Source of the DNA: Euglena gracilis | Lineage: Eukaryota > Euglenida > Euglenophyceae > Euglenales | Length of the DNA: 64,000 nt | Reading direction: 5' to 3' | NCBI GenBank assembly: GCA_039621445.1 | Contig: CP154956.1 | Coordinates: 56,865,220-56,929,219, forward strand | Shown: piece after piece, positions 1 to 10,755 of the stretch | Layout of the letters: the number at the start of each line of letters is the position of its first letter | Position numbering within the stretch: the first letter of the stretch is position 1 | Position numbers and translations under genes: made by a program | Notes under the pieces: generated by a model | What the model was told of the DNA's origin: nothing | Database searches by the model: none | Seen by the model: only the letters and a program-made list of their open reading frames with translations

Positions 1-3
1 CAT

Positions 4-680
4 TTGATCCCATGGTTTTTAATTTCAAAAACAGAAGGGGGAACAACCAAATGGAGAATGATCAGCGACTGCAGAGAAATAAATCAGCAGTTTCAAGTAA
101 AACCCTTCAAGTTGGATCATATCCAACACATTTTTCCAGTTTTGGAAAAAGGCCAGTGGGCAGCAAAAATAGACCTAAAAGATGCCTATTTTCATATTCC
201 AGTAAGTCCAGGCCTCAGGCCATTTTTAAGGCATCAGGTGGGGGGGCAGACCTGGGAATTTCAAACAGGCTGCTTTGGGCTAAATGTAATGCCCCAAATT
301 TTCATGTCAGTGATGAAAACATTCGAGAAACTGTGGATAAAAAGGGGCATCCAGGTATTTATTTGCCTGGACGACATTTTGCTGGTGGCCCCCACCCAAA
401 ACATTTTACAACATCACCTGAAAACAGTTGTCAAAGATTTGCTGGATTCTGGATTCAAAATCAATGTGAAAAAGTCCACCCTGCAGCCCACACAAGTGGT
501 AACCCATCTGGGGTTTCAACTGAACTTCCAGGAAGGAAAACTACAGGTGCCCCCCCAGAAAGTCAAAACCATAAAAAAGGACCTGGGAAAAATTGTGAAA
601 AAAGATTACATGTCAAAAAGGCAATTGGCTGCCATTTTGGGCCAAATAAGATGCAACCTACACCTAACGCCCGTTTCTTT
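4..680 (+). pseudogene. DIRS-like retrotransposon reverse transcriptase, truncated
   Basis: This is the reverse transcriptase domain of a tyrosine-recombinase (DIRS/Ngaro-type) retrotransposon, which copies element RNA into DNA. Visible motifs in order are KIDLKDAYFHIPV (motif A, with the catalytic Asp), a GCFGLNVMPQIF block (motif B), CLDDILLV (the Y/LxDD catalytic box) and THLGFQLN (motif D), followed by RQLAAILGQI of the connection domain. The KDAYFHIPV form and LGFQL block are typical of DIRS rather than Ty3/gypsy. The 5' part lies outside the window. Homology stops near 680, where the sequence passes into an AT-rich degenerate repeat, so no RNase H or tyrosine recombinase is present. It is a fragment and almost certainly inactive. 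Confidence 0.85.
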
Positions 681-689
681 CGCACTCCA

Positions 690-870
690 CACCGTATTTA
701 TTTGCACTTTTGGTCAATATTTTTGCACCTTATCTCAAAAATGTTTGCACTTTTCAAAAATTTGTTCGCACGTTATCTCAAAAATGTTTGGGACTTTATC
801 TCAAAAATATTTGCCTACGTTCCGAAAATTTTTGCACACGGATCGGGTGTTTTGCACTTTTGCCCTTAAG
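690..870. repeat. Short degenerate tandem repeat at the DIRS break
   Basis: The block repeats variants of TTGCACNTTATCTCAAAAATG about five to six times at irregular 25-50 bp spacing. It starts where reverse transcriptase homology stops, so it either is the inserted sequence that truncated the DIRS element or grew at the break. Open frames through it are low-complexity shadows. Confidence 0.55.
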
Positions 871-1370
871 TCCGCGTCTTAGGTGCTCAGGACTCAGGAC
901 AGGTTCTGCATCTAAGACGCCGGACTTCAGGCATGAGGTCTGTGTGTGTACCAGGCACGTCCCAGCTCTGTAGGATATCTGCAGAGTGGGTTCTGTGACG
1001 GTCGCACCACTGTGGAAACCCACAGCTGGTAAGATCGTGGCGGACCCTTCTGGGATCTGCCCCTGGACACGTCAGCACTTTTCTCTCCTTCCCCCACAGG
1101 TGGTATTCTTCACTCTCACAATCTCCAAGTTTCACCATTGGTTTTGTCAGAGGGAAAAACCCTCAGAACAATCGACTTTGATCTCAGAAGAAACTTCTGA
1201 ATCTTTGCTTTGTGCTTTGCTTCTTGGGGAATTGGGAAGAAAAGGGGAAAACCACTTTTCGTTACTCCAAAGACTTTTCCCTACCATAAGTAGGCTGCGC
1301 ACCAAGGCGAAAGCGAAAGGCTTTTACAGAAAGTTCCAAAAAGGGGAAAAGGGAAAGCTTTGGACGTACA
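871..1370 (+). other. Possible 5' LTR or leader of a plus-strand retrotransposon
   Basis: No gene is recognised. The stretch ends in ACA two bases before a primer-binding-like site and lies upstream of a gag-like gene, which is where a 5' LTR would be. It begins with a small imperfect inverted repeat (CGCGTCTTAGG near 871 and TCTAAGACGCC near 912). No second copy is in the window, so its left edge cannot be fixed and the LTR identity is inference. Confidence 0.3.
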
Positions 1371-1372
1371 CT

Positions 1373-1388
1373 TGGTAGCAGATTTAGG
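1373..1388 (+). other. Candidate tRNA primer-binding site
   Basis: TGGTAGCAGATTTAGG begins with the TGG complementary to a tRNA CCA end and matches for ten bases the site used with animal-type initiator tRNA-Met (TGGTAGCAGAGG). It lies two bases after an ACA end and about 240 bp before the gag-like start. Weak on its own, but similar sites occur at the LTR edges of elements B and C in this window. Confidence 0.4.
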
Positions 1389-1626
1389 CAACGATCCTAC
1401 ACAGACGTTCCACACAGAGAAACTCTGTGGTTGACTGGTGGTGAGGATCGTACTGAGCCGTGAAACACGGTGAAAGTACTGTTCCTGGCCCCTAGCCAAC
1501 CTTTAAGCAAGGATACAGGTCTCAGAAGGCTCTGTTCGGTAATCGCCGATACAACCTTTCTGGTCCCTGTTTCTCTGCTTATTTGTGTGAATTTTTGGGT
1601 TTTTGCCTTTTTACCCATCTCAAAAG

Positions 1627-3763
1627 ATGCAGAGCACAAGCCCCAGCCCCAAATTTGATTATGACTTGTTGATGAGTTCTTTGAGCAATTGTGATGAAGA
1701 TTGCGGGGATTGGAACGGTTTGAATGAAACAAGTTCCAATTCCCGACCCCCCAAGCAAGAAGAAGGCAATTTGACTCATTTGTCATTGTCAAAAGGCGAA
1801 ACGCCTTTATTATTGCATGGGGGTAATGAACCCTCTTCATCATCATTGTCATTGATTGTGCGGGATGTAGGTGGCAAAATGCCTTCCTCCATCCCGATTC
1901 ACCCATCATTGATGCGGCGAGGGGATGAACCCCTTGCCCCCTCACACTTGGTTACTCATGTTACCCATGAACAAAGTGAGGTGTATTTGCCCTTTGCTCT
2001 GTCCACACCCAAAAGATCCCCGGTGGAAGCACCGGTGGGCCTTTTGGAGTGCAACTCGGTGGAAACACCGTGTTTTTTCCAACCCCCCCCTCAATTACCA
2101 CCCCCCACACCATTTCACGCTTTGCCGGGATTACCCGCGGAAGCTGCGGTTTTCCCTGCATTGCCATGGAACCCAGATATGCGTCTGGTGGTACCGGAAA
2201 TCTCTGGTGCCGTTTCCATTGTGGAGGACTATGAGGAAGATTTGAGGGATAACCTCACCCCCGGTGATGTTTACCGAATTCTCGGTCAACTCCCAGCGGA
2301 TCACCCGCCGAGTAAGCAAATTTTGCATGTCCATCAATACGTTGCGGAATGCGCAACCATGCTCAACAAAGTTTTGCAGTTCGATGAGGACAATCAAAGG
2401 GTTGTCAACACCAAACTGGAATGTTGCTGGAATTATTTGCAGGAAATCGGCAAATATTGCCAACACAATTTTGAAAATGCGGGGAAAGACCTTCAGCATT
2501 TTCGAGAAAGTGTTGACAGTATTTTGCGCATCCAACTTCCACAAAATTTCCAACAAATCAGCGAAATGCTGCATGAAGCGGAAACGCGGAATGACTCCAA
2601 GTTTCTGCACGTGCAAGATGGTATGAGCCATCTTTTTGGCAAAGTGGAATCATGTTCAACCATGCTACTGCAATTGCAGCAGCAGTTACAAGCGCAAAAT
2701 GCCACCCCCAAAATGCCGGAAATCGGTAACTTTGTCGCGGTTGAGCATTTTGCCGCACTTACCACTTCTTTCCAAGAAGCCCAACAACGGATTTTGCATC
2801 TTGGCTCGGAAATCGAGCACTTGAAGCAATTCCAGGCGAAAGTGCAAGAAAATTTTGTTCCCCGTACACAAATCCAGCTTTTGGAGGAACGAATTTCACA
2901 CTTGGAGCAAAAATCCTGCCATTGTGCCGCAAATCAGGATGGATTAACCACCTTGAACGCGAAAATCGCGGATTGCGCACAACGGTTGGATTTTACGCAA
3001 CAACAAATGCAAACGGACATTGGCGGTATTAATGCCACCGTTGTCGGTTTGCAGGAGTATGTTTCTGCACTTTCCAAGCGAATTCCCGACATTAGTGGTA
3101 TTCAAGCCGCTATTGGGGAATTGCAAACCCGTTGCACCTTGTTGTCCACCACAGTGACGGAAATCCGCTCACTACCCCCCATTTCGCGTGCTCGGATATC
3201 CGAGTCACCGGAATTTCGCTCATTTTATGACAAAGTGCTTGGTGACAACAAGGAAACCTTGCAAGCATTTTGTACAAGTTTGCTCCAAATTGAGGAAAGC
3301 GTGAATCGGAATGCCCGATCCATGCAAGATGAGGTTTCTCGGTTGGATGGACGAATTTCTGCGTTGTTGGAAAAGCCAACCGCGGAAAAATTCGCGCACC
3401 ACCGTGGAAACCCCCACAAAGTCACTCCACCAATTGCAAACCGTCTCAAATGCGGTAAAAGCGCTTGCGGGTCAACTCCGGAATGTGGAGGAGTCCCAAG
3501 GAAATCTTGCCCAAGAATTACACTTGGTTTCTGAAAAGTTGCCACACTTGGAAGATTTTTCCCGTTACCGCAAACGCATTAGGCATTTGGAGACTGAGGT
3601 TGACCGTATTTGCGGCCAACTCCAGTTGGTGGAACATTTGGAAGAAACGGTGCATGACTTGTCCGCGAGTTTGGATAAAATGTCCACTCCGATACCGGTT
3701 GTGCCACCCTGGAGCATGTCCAACCGAAAAGGTCACAAAAAAACTCTCCCGAAGGAAAAATGA
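1627..3763 (+). pseudogene. Gag-like coiled-coil protein, one frameshift
   Basis: A long coding region of about 700 codons when two frames are combined. The first ATG in frame is at 1627. Residues 1-200 are Pro/Ser-rich and low complexity. From about residue 215 the protein is largely helical with heptad-like Leu/Ile/Gln spacing, e.g. IQLLEERISHLEQK, and a CHCAANQ stretch. Near 3400 the coiled coil leaves the first frame (which runs to 3534 in an unrelated tail) and continues in the next frame as LHQLQTVSNAVKALAGQLRNV to a stop at 3763. This is either a single-base lesion or a programmed shift. No CCHC zinc knuckle or pol follows. By analogy with the coiled-coil N-terminal regions upstream of Gag in elements B and C, I infer a retrotransposon pre-Gag product. 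Confidence 0.5.
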
Positions 3764-4039
3764 GAAAAAGTGGGGGGTCGAAGGGCTAAAAGCGGTCCAC
3801 GGCCCACAAAATTCCTCTCACCTCCAAAGACTTCCCCTTTTACCCACTCAAACCTTGAGGTATTACCACCAACCCAAGGATCGTATGGACGTCATCAAAG
3901 GAAATAAAACGGCATCATGAATTACGGAGTCGAAGAAGGCCTCACAAAATAGATCAACGGCGCCTGCGAGCGTCCCCGACCCTCGGCCTCCTTCTCCACA
4001 TCCGAAAAATATGGGAAGAGGTGGGGTTCTTGTAAGTAT
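3764..4039. other. No recognised feature
   Basis: Sequence after the gag-like gene. I see no coding homology, RNA gene or clear repeat here. Confidence 0.5.
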
Positions 4040-4800
4040 TCACTCCCTCGATCCATCTTTCCAAGAGAGTCCGACCCGGAATAAAATAGAAACGGGTGAG
4101 TGAACCCGGGCTGTCCTCCTTCACGCCATGCCATCTCCCTCTGCCAAACATCCTTGGATCATTCAAAGGGTTTCCATAGTCGGCTACTCATCTTTCAAAA
4201 AAAAATTTTAAAAAAATGGTTAAAAAGAGGGGGAGGGACGGAGTGAGCCATGGGTTCCCATCCTTCACACCCATGTCGCCACCCCCTTCCGACCGTCTTT
4301 GGTTCATTCAAATGGTCGGCATCCCAAAAAAAATCAGCGAAAAAATAATTGAAAAAAGGGGGGGGCGGAAGTGATTCACGTGCGTCCGTCCTTCGCAACC
4401 ATGCTACCCTTCCCCTCCGACCACCTTCGGCATAATGGCAGGGTCTAAATGATCGTCAGCCCCCCTTGCCTCATAAATCGGCAGATGGAGGGGGGGGGGG
4501 CGGAAGTGAATCATCGACGTCCTTCCGTCGCTCCCATTTTACCTTACTTTTCCGACCACCTTGGACAGTATCACTGGGTCCCAATGGTCTTCACCACCCC
4601 TTTCATCAAAAATTCGAAAAATTCGGCGAAAATGGTAGGGGGGGGTGAATCATTGGCATCCGTCATTGGCACCCATGTTACCTCTCCCTTCCGACCACCT
4701 TCGACACTATCACCGGGTCCCAATGGTCGGTACCTCCCCTTGCCAAGGAAAATACCAAAATTCACGAAAAATGCATGGGTGGGACGTGTCGCGGGTTTCA
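4040..4800. repeat. Degenerate satellite, about five units of 130-180 bp
   Basis: Each unit carries the same order of blocks: an A-rich AAAATT stretch, a run of G with GGAAGTGA or GGTGAATCA, CCATGTTACC-like text, then CTTCCGACCACCTTCG and a GGGTCCCAATGGTCGG-like block. The CCGACC(A/G) block recurs near 4288, 4417, 4552 and 4695. Units diverge strongly, so the array is old. Frames through it are not genes. Confidence 0.7.
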
Positions 4801-5143
4801 CCATCAAAATTACCCACGCTCCGATCCCCTTCGAGACCCCTTCCTCACCCATTCAAAAAACGTGTGTTTGCCGCCTTTCAAGAACTTCACACCTCTTGGA
4901 TCGGTCCCAAAAAGTGAAGCAAAAAGAAAGGGGGAATTTTTCACGCACGGGTTTTCTTTTGCTTCACAGGTCGAGGTCGACAACGTGCTCGAGCGCGTGA
5001 TCAATCGATGACGGTGCTCATGCCTGTTGTGATGTGGGTGGGTGGAGCGTGGTGTGGGGTTGCTGGACGGCCCAGGGAATCTTGCCCTTGGTCCAACCAA
5101 AGGCTCCACCATCCAAAAAACTCTCACACGTCACAACCATGAC
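4801..5143. other. No recognised gene
   Basis: Between the satellite and the decayed integrase. No coding homology or structured repeat seen. Confidence 0.4.
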
Positions 5144-6310
5144 TTAGGGAGAGTTCAAGAACCCCTCCCCTTGTACGACCAAATCCGAACGTGCGTAGGT
5201 GAGTGGATAGGACACCCAAAGGCTTAAGTCCCGCTTACACACCTTGAGTTGATCCGTATGGGCATCCAAATGTTGCCCCGCCGAAATTTTCAGGCGATAG
5301 CTCGAGCCTCCAAACCGCCCAACAACCCCAAATGGACCTTGCCACCATCGCTCCATTTCGTTTCTACCAACCGATCTTGGTCTGAGCAACCACAGCCATG
5401 ATCCAAGCTCGTATGGGGGGGGATCCTTTCGACTCCGATTGATTCTGGCTTGGACCCTCGCATATCCCTTATTCAAGATTTTGAAAATATTTCATGCGAG
5501 TCAAAAAATAATGGGCTTCGGGACAATCTTGTATAGGGGTGTATGGCAGTCCCGCCAAACTTCGATCTCTCCCAAAAACCAATTGGTAGGGAGTGTAACC
5601 GGTTGAGTCGGCCAAATCATGTGAAAGCCGCAAGGCTCGGGGTGGGGCTTCGACCCAATTTACCCTTTCCTCCGTGTGTAGTTTCCTTAGGATTCCTCGG
5701 AGGATTCTCCACACACCTCCGCCCGCCCATTTGCTTGGGGGCGGTGTGCTTGGGAATATGCCCTCCTTATTCACAAACGACTACACACGGTCACCCAAAA
5801 TTGACTCCGATCAATGAACAGATGAGCCACCCGGTGAGACTGTTCTCAACACTTGGTCGAGCCACCATTCAACCGGTCAAACGGTACACACACAAAACAT
5901 AACAATTGTATGTGTGTAACCACGTGACCTCCGGCATGAATAAGACATCCATTCACACGTGGGACCAAAAATTCTCGAAAACGGTGGTGAATTCAATTCA
6001 ATTGTCATTCAATTGTCATGGACCACTTCAGGGGTTCACACCCTTGAGACACCAAACATTCTGTTTTCACCTTCTCCTCCACCGTTTTCCAAGTTGTGGT
6101 GGTCGGTAGAAAATATCGGCGTTCCATGTCAGTGACCAACCGATCCACGCCAAAATTCCCCATGGCAATGTGGTGCTCTCGTGCGACAACTTCCACCCGA
6201 TGTTCCGGGACACACAACCTGTCCCACTTGTACATTTTCCAATCAAAAATCCAAATGCCACTTGGCCTCTCCTCCCCTTTGGACTTGGTTCTTTCCCAAT
6301 TATCGCCCAA
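5144..6310 (-). pseudogene. Integrase of older Ty3/gypsy element A, heavily decayed
   Basis: Reading leftward on the - strand, the pieces follow integrase order. At 6310-6020 a zinc-binding segment shows EHRVEV, the REHHIAMGNFG block and a later Cys pair position. Near 5945-5860 there is an MDVLF block (first catalytic Asp) and DRLTGWMVARPS-like text broken by stops. Near 5770-5720 a QAHRPQANGRAEVCGE block gives the catalytic Glu. At 5700-5520 come WVEAPPRALRLSHD and GYTPYQLVFGRDRS. At 5440-5200 the C-terminal GPF motif segment RWWQGPFGVVG appears. The middle of the core with the second Asp is missing, and several frameshifts and stops separate the parts. It once inserted the cDNA copy of element A into host DNA and is now dead. 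Confidence 0.8.
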
Positions 6311-7165
6311 AATTCGGATTGATCATACAAGTTCGACCAATTTTCATCAAACGACATGTGGACGAAATTTCGACCCCCTCCTCGGATCCACGGTGATGGT
6401 CGGCTTCCGACCCGTGTCGCCGAGTGGTTTCCTTTTCCCCAACGAAGGGGGGGGGAACGAAAAGAGAATTTTTGGGGCTCTCCAATGGGGGTTTCTATTA
6501 TTTCGGGTTTGTTCAAAACACCAACCCTTTCATCCGATGATGATTTTCCATCACCAAGGCAGTCCATGCATGGACGAAGAACTTTCCCCTCCTGTTTCCT
6601 CCTCAAGGGCATCCCCTTCTCGAGAGGGAGGGGGGGATCAGGAGAGTGAGGGGAACACAATTGTCACTTTCTTCTTCGTCGTCCATCGGTCACACCTTCG
6701 TATCTTTCCTCGTTTGGGCTCGCGGAGAAGATTCCCGAGGGGGTTCAGCTGCCCACCTTTCTTGCATCTCCATCCATCGCCGTTGGATCCACAGTACCCG
6801 GTAGGGGCCGAGGCTCCTCGTGCTCCATCTTGGATTCCCTCACCACTCGTCATTGTCGAAGGAGCGGCGGCTCAGTAGGATGCTCCCCCCGACTCCTCGT
6901 CAACCCCCGACTGGGTGGATTTTTCATCTGCCTGAGGTGGCGAGGGGGATGTTGGAGAGGAGGTGGTGACACCCGATCGGGTAACCACCCATACATCTGT
7001 TGCCCCCCCACCATCGACATTGTCCTTTTCCCCCCGGTTTCCCGCTGAATCAAGCCCACTAAGCCCCTTTCCACTAGTTCCCCCTCCATCATGGATTTCA
7101 CCTCTTCACGGGCTTCCAAGATCCTGTGGAAGCTTACATCCTCCCGCGCGGAACTCGCCGGGTAG
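6311..7165 (-). pseudogene. RNase H-integrase linker of element A
   Basis: The right edge at 7165 is where element B inserted. On the - strand the first residues (from 7161 leftward) read PASSAREDVSFHRILEAREE, the block that normally follows the ADAMSR end of Ty3/gypsy RNase H; that ADAMSR end lies at 19081-19110 on the other side of element B. The frame is then open through a basic and Pro-rich linker and becomes broken between 6660 and 6310 before the integrase zinc finger. Confidence 0.7.
7162..7165. other. Target-site duplication GTAG (left)
   Basis: GTAG directly abuts the LTR and is repeated at 19081-19084. A four-base duplication is short for Ty3/gypsy (commonly five), but removing element B plus one copy rejoins the reading frame of element A. 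Confidence 0.85.
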
Positions 7166-8000
7166 TGTTCGCCGGCCCCACCCCCTGTGCGCCGCCGGTC
7201 GCCCCCGCGACCGGCGAGTCACGGTGGGCCGATGGCCCGGGGGGGGGGGGGTCCTCGCCGTCGTGGATAACCACCGACAGCAGGGGGGTGGGTGTTTCCG
7301 GGGCGGGGCCTGCGCTTTCTCGCGGAACTGGTGGGCTCAATCCAACCCCCATTTTTTCACCCAGGTGGTTTCCGCAACCCCAGCCGGCGCGTAGGATCGT
7401 TTTGTCAATGTTTTCCGAAATTTTTGTGAAAAACGAAAAATCTGCCATTTGCAATGAAATCGAACTTTTCTGTCTGAAATCTCACTTTTCTCTCGTTCTC
7501 ACTCTCACACTCTCTTGCACAAACCAACCCACAAACAAACCCACTGAATCTAAAATCAATCCCAACCCACTGGAGAAGCAATAACACTGTTGGAAATCTG
7601 TGAGAGTGACTGAATGTGATGAAAAAAACAACCTGTGGCAAGGAAGAGGGGTATAGGGAATATAGGCGGCGGTGAGGGTGGCGGTGTTGTAGGGTCCCCT
7701 TGACTTCAATACCAAATTGACTTCAATAACTCCACCAACAATGTAATGACCAACAATGTAACTGTCCATTCCAATTCAACAATGGGATAGATCAAATCCA
7801 ATTCAATGTATTTCCTCTTTGCCAAATAATGGGGAAAACCCCTCAAGTTCTGTAAAAAAACAAAATTTGAAAGATCAAAGTAATTTGACCCGCATCCAAT
7901 TTCTGTCGCGGGTTTTTTTAACTGGTTGGCTGTTACCCGCGACTTTGAAATTTGCGCTTTCTGGCAATTTTTGGCTGCCGGCGAAAGCCGGCGGCCGACA
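7166..8000 (-). repeat. 3' LTR of element B
   Basis: 835 bp, near-identical to 18246-19080. On the + strand it begins TGTTCGCCGGCC and ends GCGGCCGACA. A GCCGGC-GAAA-GCCGGC hairpin lies close to the outer end at about 7977-7992. A TATA-like CCTATATTCCC (- strand) sits near 7655. The preceding purine tract marks this as the 3' copy. Confidence 0.95.
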
Positions 8001-8011
8001 CCCCCTCCCTT
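8001..8011 (-). other. Polypurine tract of element B
   Basis: On the - strand AAGGGAGGGGG directly precedes the 3' LTR, the normal place and composition for the plus-strand DNA primer in LTR retrotransposon reverse transcription. Confidence 0.85.
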
Positions 8012-8219
8012 GCGACCCTAGTCGGACACTAAAAATTCGCCCCCCCCCTCCCGTTCCTCGACAACGGGGTGATATCCTCCATTCGGCACTCTTTCATCCA
8101 AAGCCTATGTCCCACACCCATTCTCCCTTGAATCAACAAATGGTAAACAAACTTCAGGGATTATGGCTTTCAAGTGCCTTCAAACCTTTGGGAAAGACTT
8201 CGTTCACCAACCAATGAAT

Positions 8220-8480
8220 ATTAGACTGCCCCCCCCCCCGCTTCTCACGGGTGGTATGAGGGTCTTCACCAAGATCTGCCCCCCCCCTCTTTCCAACGGG
8301 TCGGGGGATTTTTAATAAATATTCGGTTGGCCCCCCCCTCGGGTCGGGAGGATTTTTTGGTTTAAATTCGTCACCCCCCCCCCCCCCCCCCTCCTCGGGC
8401 CGTGGGATTTTTGTCAAAAAAAATCAAACGCCCCCCCCCCCCCGGGCCGGGGGGACTTTTGTAAAACCGAATGGGGGCTC
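8220..8480. repeat. Poly-C-headed minisatellite, about five units
   Basis: Units of about 45-60 bp start with 8-18 C followed by CTCGGGTCGGGGGATTTTT-like text. It lies in the untranslated 3' region of element B between integrase and the polypurine tract. The C runs are likely length-variable. Confidence 0.65.
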
Positions 8481-8943
8481 ATGATGTGCTCATAGACTCC
8501 CAAACACATCATCCACATATCCGAATGCTTTGAGAAGGAATCCTTACAACACCAACGCGTTACGGCTATGTGGGGTAAGGTGTAAGGGCAGCGGGGTAAG
8601 GTAGAGGGATGGAAGGGAAGAGGGACAGCGAACGGCAATATAACGAATGGGTAGCGAATATACTGTGGAGCTTCTTCGCACTGGCCCCCTTCCGGGGCCT
8701 TTTTCTACCTTTCTCCATTCCCCTTGGCAAATCCTTGCTTTTGTACATTCTCTCATTTACACGCTCATGCGTGTGTGCGTGCACTCACACCCACACAGAC
8801 GTGCAAATCCGGTTTTCGAATTTTAAAAACAGCCCTTTGCCTTCCCATTAGGCTCACCGTAGAGCCTTGGACAGGGCCTTATGGCTCCCCTTAGAGCCTA
8901 CGGCCCACCGTCAATTTTTACTTCGGACATTATGTCCATTTTC
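8481..8943. other. 3' untranslated part of element B
   Basis: No coding homology. A short run of CACACCCACACAGAC lies near 8785. Nothing else recognised. Confidence 0.5.
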
Positions 8944-10260
8944 ACTTTTTCTCGCTGCAATATTTCACAAACTCCCCGCTGAAACGGTGAATGAATTTTC
9001 CTTCCGATTCGCAGGTCTCCTCCCCGTCCTCATATCCGACCCACTTTGTAAAAAATTCCACTTTCCATCTTTTCCTTTTCGGTGCCTTAGAATTTTTTCC
9101 ACCTCCCACTCATCAGGTAATGCCTCTTCTTCTTTTTCGGTCCGTTTATAATAAAAAAGAGGCACCCCCTTACCTTCAACTTGGGGTTCCCGATATTCCT
9201 TCAAAAAACTCCTATGAGCTTTTGTCTCTACCCCAGGTTTCATTTCGATTACATAACTTTGTTCCCCCTCTCTTCCCTTCACGACCCCAGGTCCCACCCA
9301 CCTAGAGTCAAGCTTCTCACCCGACCCCTCGGGTCTCCTATACCAAACCGTCGTCCCCACCTTTATGGGTTCCATTTCTTTCCTCCCATTATTTATCCTT
9401 GCCACCTCCTCCTCATGCTTTTTGTTGAGTACCCTAGCCACCATCCCATCAATGTCTTGCATCCTTCGGAAAAACTCCACCGAATCCTCACATTATTTGG
9501 GTGGTTGGTAGGTTACCCCTGCCAATGGTCTTTCCCTTCCAGTCACAATTTCATATGGGCTCAATCCGCTTTCCCCATTTACGTCATGAATTCGGTCCAA
9601 TACTTGGGGTAAAGCTTCAACCCAATTAATTTTTCCTCCAAGTACAATTTTCTCAACACCTCCATCACCTGTTGTCCGGCTCTCTCAACCCACCCGTTTG
9701 CTTGGTGGTGGTATGCTTGGGAATATGCTTGCATAATCCCCAAAAGTGCACACATGTTTTTCCACCAAGTGCTTGTGAAATAACTCCCTTGGTCACTTGA
9801 GATGACCGAGGGAACCCCAAAAGGCCTCCACTGATTTTTCACGATTTCCTTAGCCAATTTGGCACAGGTTAATCCCTTGTCCTTGCATGCAACCCGCACA
9901 ATCCATCCCGAATGCCTATCCACACAAAGGGCTAGGGTGTCATACTCCCCCCCACCGTGTAAAACCATTGGCATTCGAAACAAATCGATGGCAACACTTG
10001 TCATTAGTGCAGGGGGTATGGATGTGGACTCGATTGGTCCTTTCAAACTCTCTCCCCTCACACTCGCTTGGCATGTGGAACATTTTTTGCTGCAATTTTG
10101 GTTGAGTTGCTTTGCTGCCTTTTCATCAGCCAAAACAAAACGGATTTGTCATGTGTTTCCAAACTTTTTCAGGGCCAACGTGCCACAAAAACTCGTGAAT
10201 TTCTTGAATCACCAAATGTTAAAAACTTTCAGGCACACACAACTTTTACTCGAAAAACAA
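8944..10260 (-). pseudogene. Integrase with C-terminal chromodomain, element B
   Basis: Splices element cDNA into host chromatin. Leftward order: the zinc finger at about 10215-10070 (HEFLWHVG, then KKCSTCQAS), the DDE core with VAIDLFRMP, SSDQGSYF and HHQANGWVERAG (catalytic Asp, Asp, Glu all present), then from 9480 the GPF/Y-type segment RWVGPGVVKGREGEQSYVIE. A chromodomain begins WEVEKILRHRKGKDGKWNF. Breaks: a stop or shift between the zinc finger pieces near 10133, another near 9579-9480, and loss of one base in a T run near 9046, after which the chromodomain continues in the next frame as TKWVGYEDGE to a stop near 8944. The element C copy (33664-35097) is intact and supports this reading. 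Chromodomains bind methylated histone tails and steer integration. Confidence 0.88.
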
Positions 10261-10449
10261 TTGGCCATTTAGCACTTTGAGCCATTTTGCCAAATTTAAT
10301 CGCCTTTGGTAGCTACCCATTTTTCTTTCCATGTGGGGCAGTGGGAATATGCTTCCCCCCAATCACGCTCCCATACGGGCTTAATATCCTTAGGGGTCGT
10401 ACTTGGCAGGGCGTCCCCCAATTCCATACGAGTGTCCCCCCTTGAACTT

Positions 10450-10755
10450 TCAGCCGTCTCCGGGACAGGGGTCGTCTCCCCCCCCCACTTTCTCATCCCA
10501 AAAATGAACTCGTTTCTTTCCTTTCCTGGGCCCTTGTGAGTGGGTGTCCACAGGGGTGTCTTTTTCTCCAGGGTCTACCCCACCCTCGGTTCCCCTCCTT
10601 GTGCACTCTCCTCTTTCCTCCTCAGGTGTTACGTTTCTGCCACGACGGGTTGTCACCCCCCGTATCCAGGCATTACGTAAATTTGGCTGGTTTTTGATTC
10701 TTATCTCCAAACACTGTTTTTCCTCTTCTTCTTCCTCCAGGATAAAATTTTCCAT
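10450..10755 (-). pseudogene. Acidic RNase H-integrase linker, element B
   Basis: Begins with an EEEEEEKQC acidic stretch and contains AWIRGVTTRRGRNVTPEEE, rich in Arg, Glu and Pro. Element C has the same IRGVTTRGG core at 35098-35535, so this spacer is conserved in the family although its function is unknown. It is part of the Pol polyprotein, not a separate gene. Confidence 0.6.

Noticed and set aside
1397-1945. 182-codon minus-strand frame
   Set aside because: Lies antisense to the leader and start of the coiled-coil gene and shows no domain.
7126-7584. 152-codon frame, repeated at 18267-18734
   Set aside because: The repetition is explained by the LTR pair; no homology.
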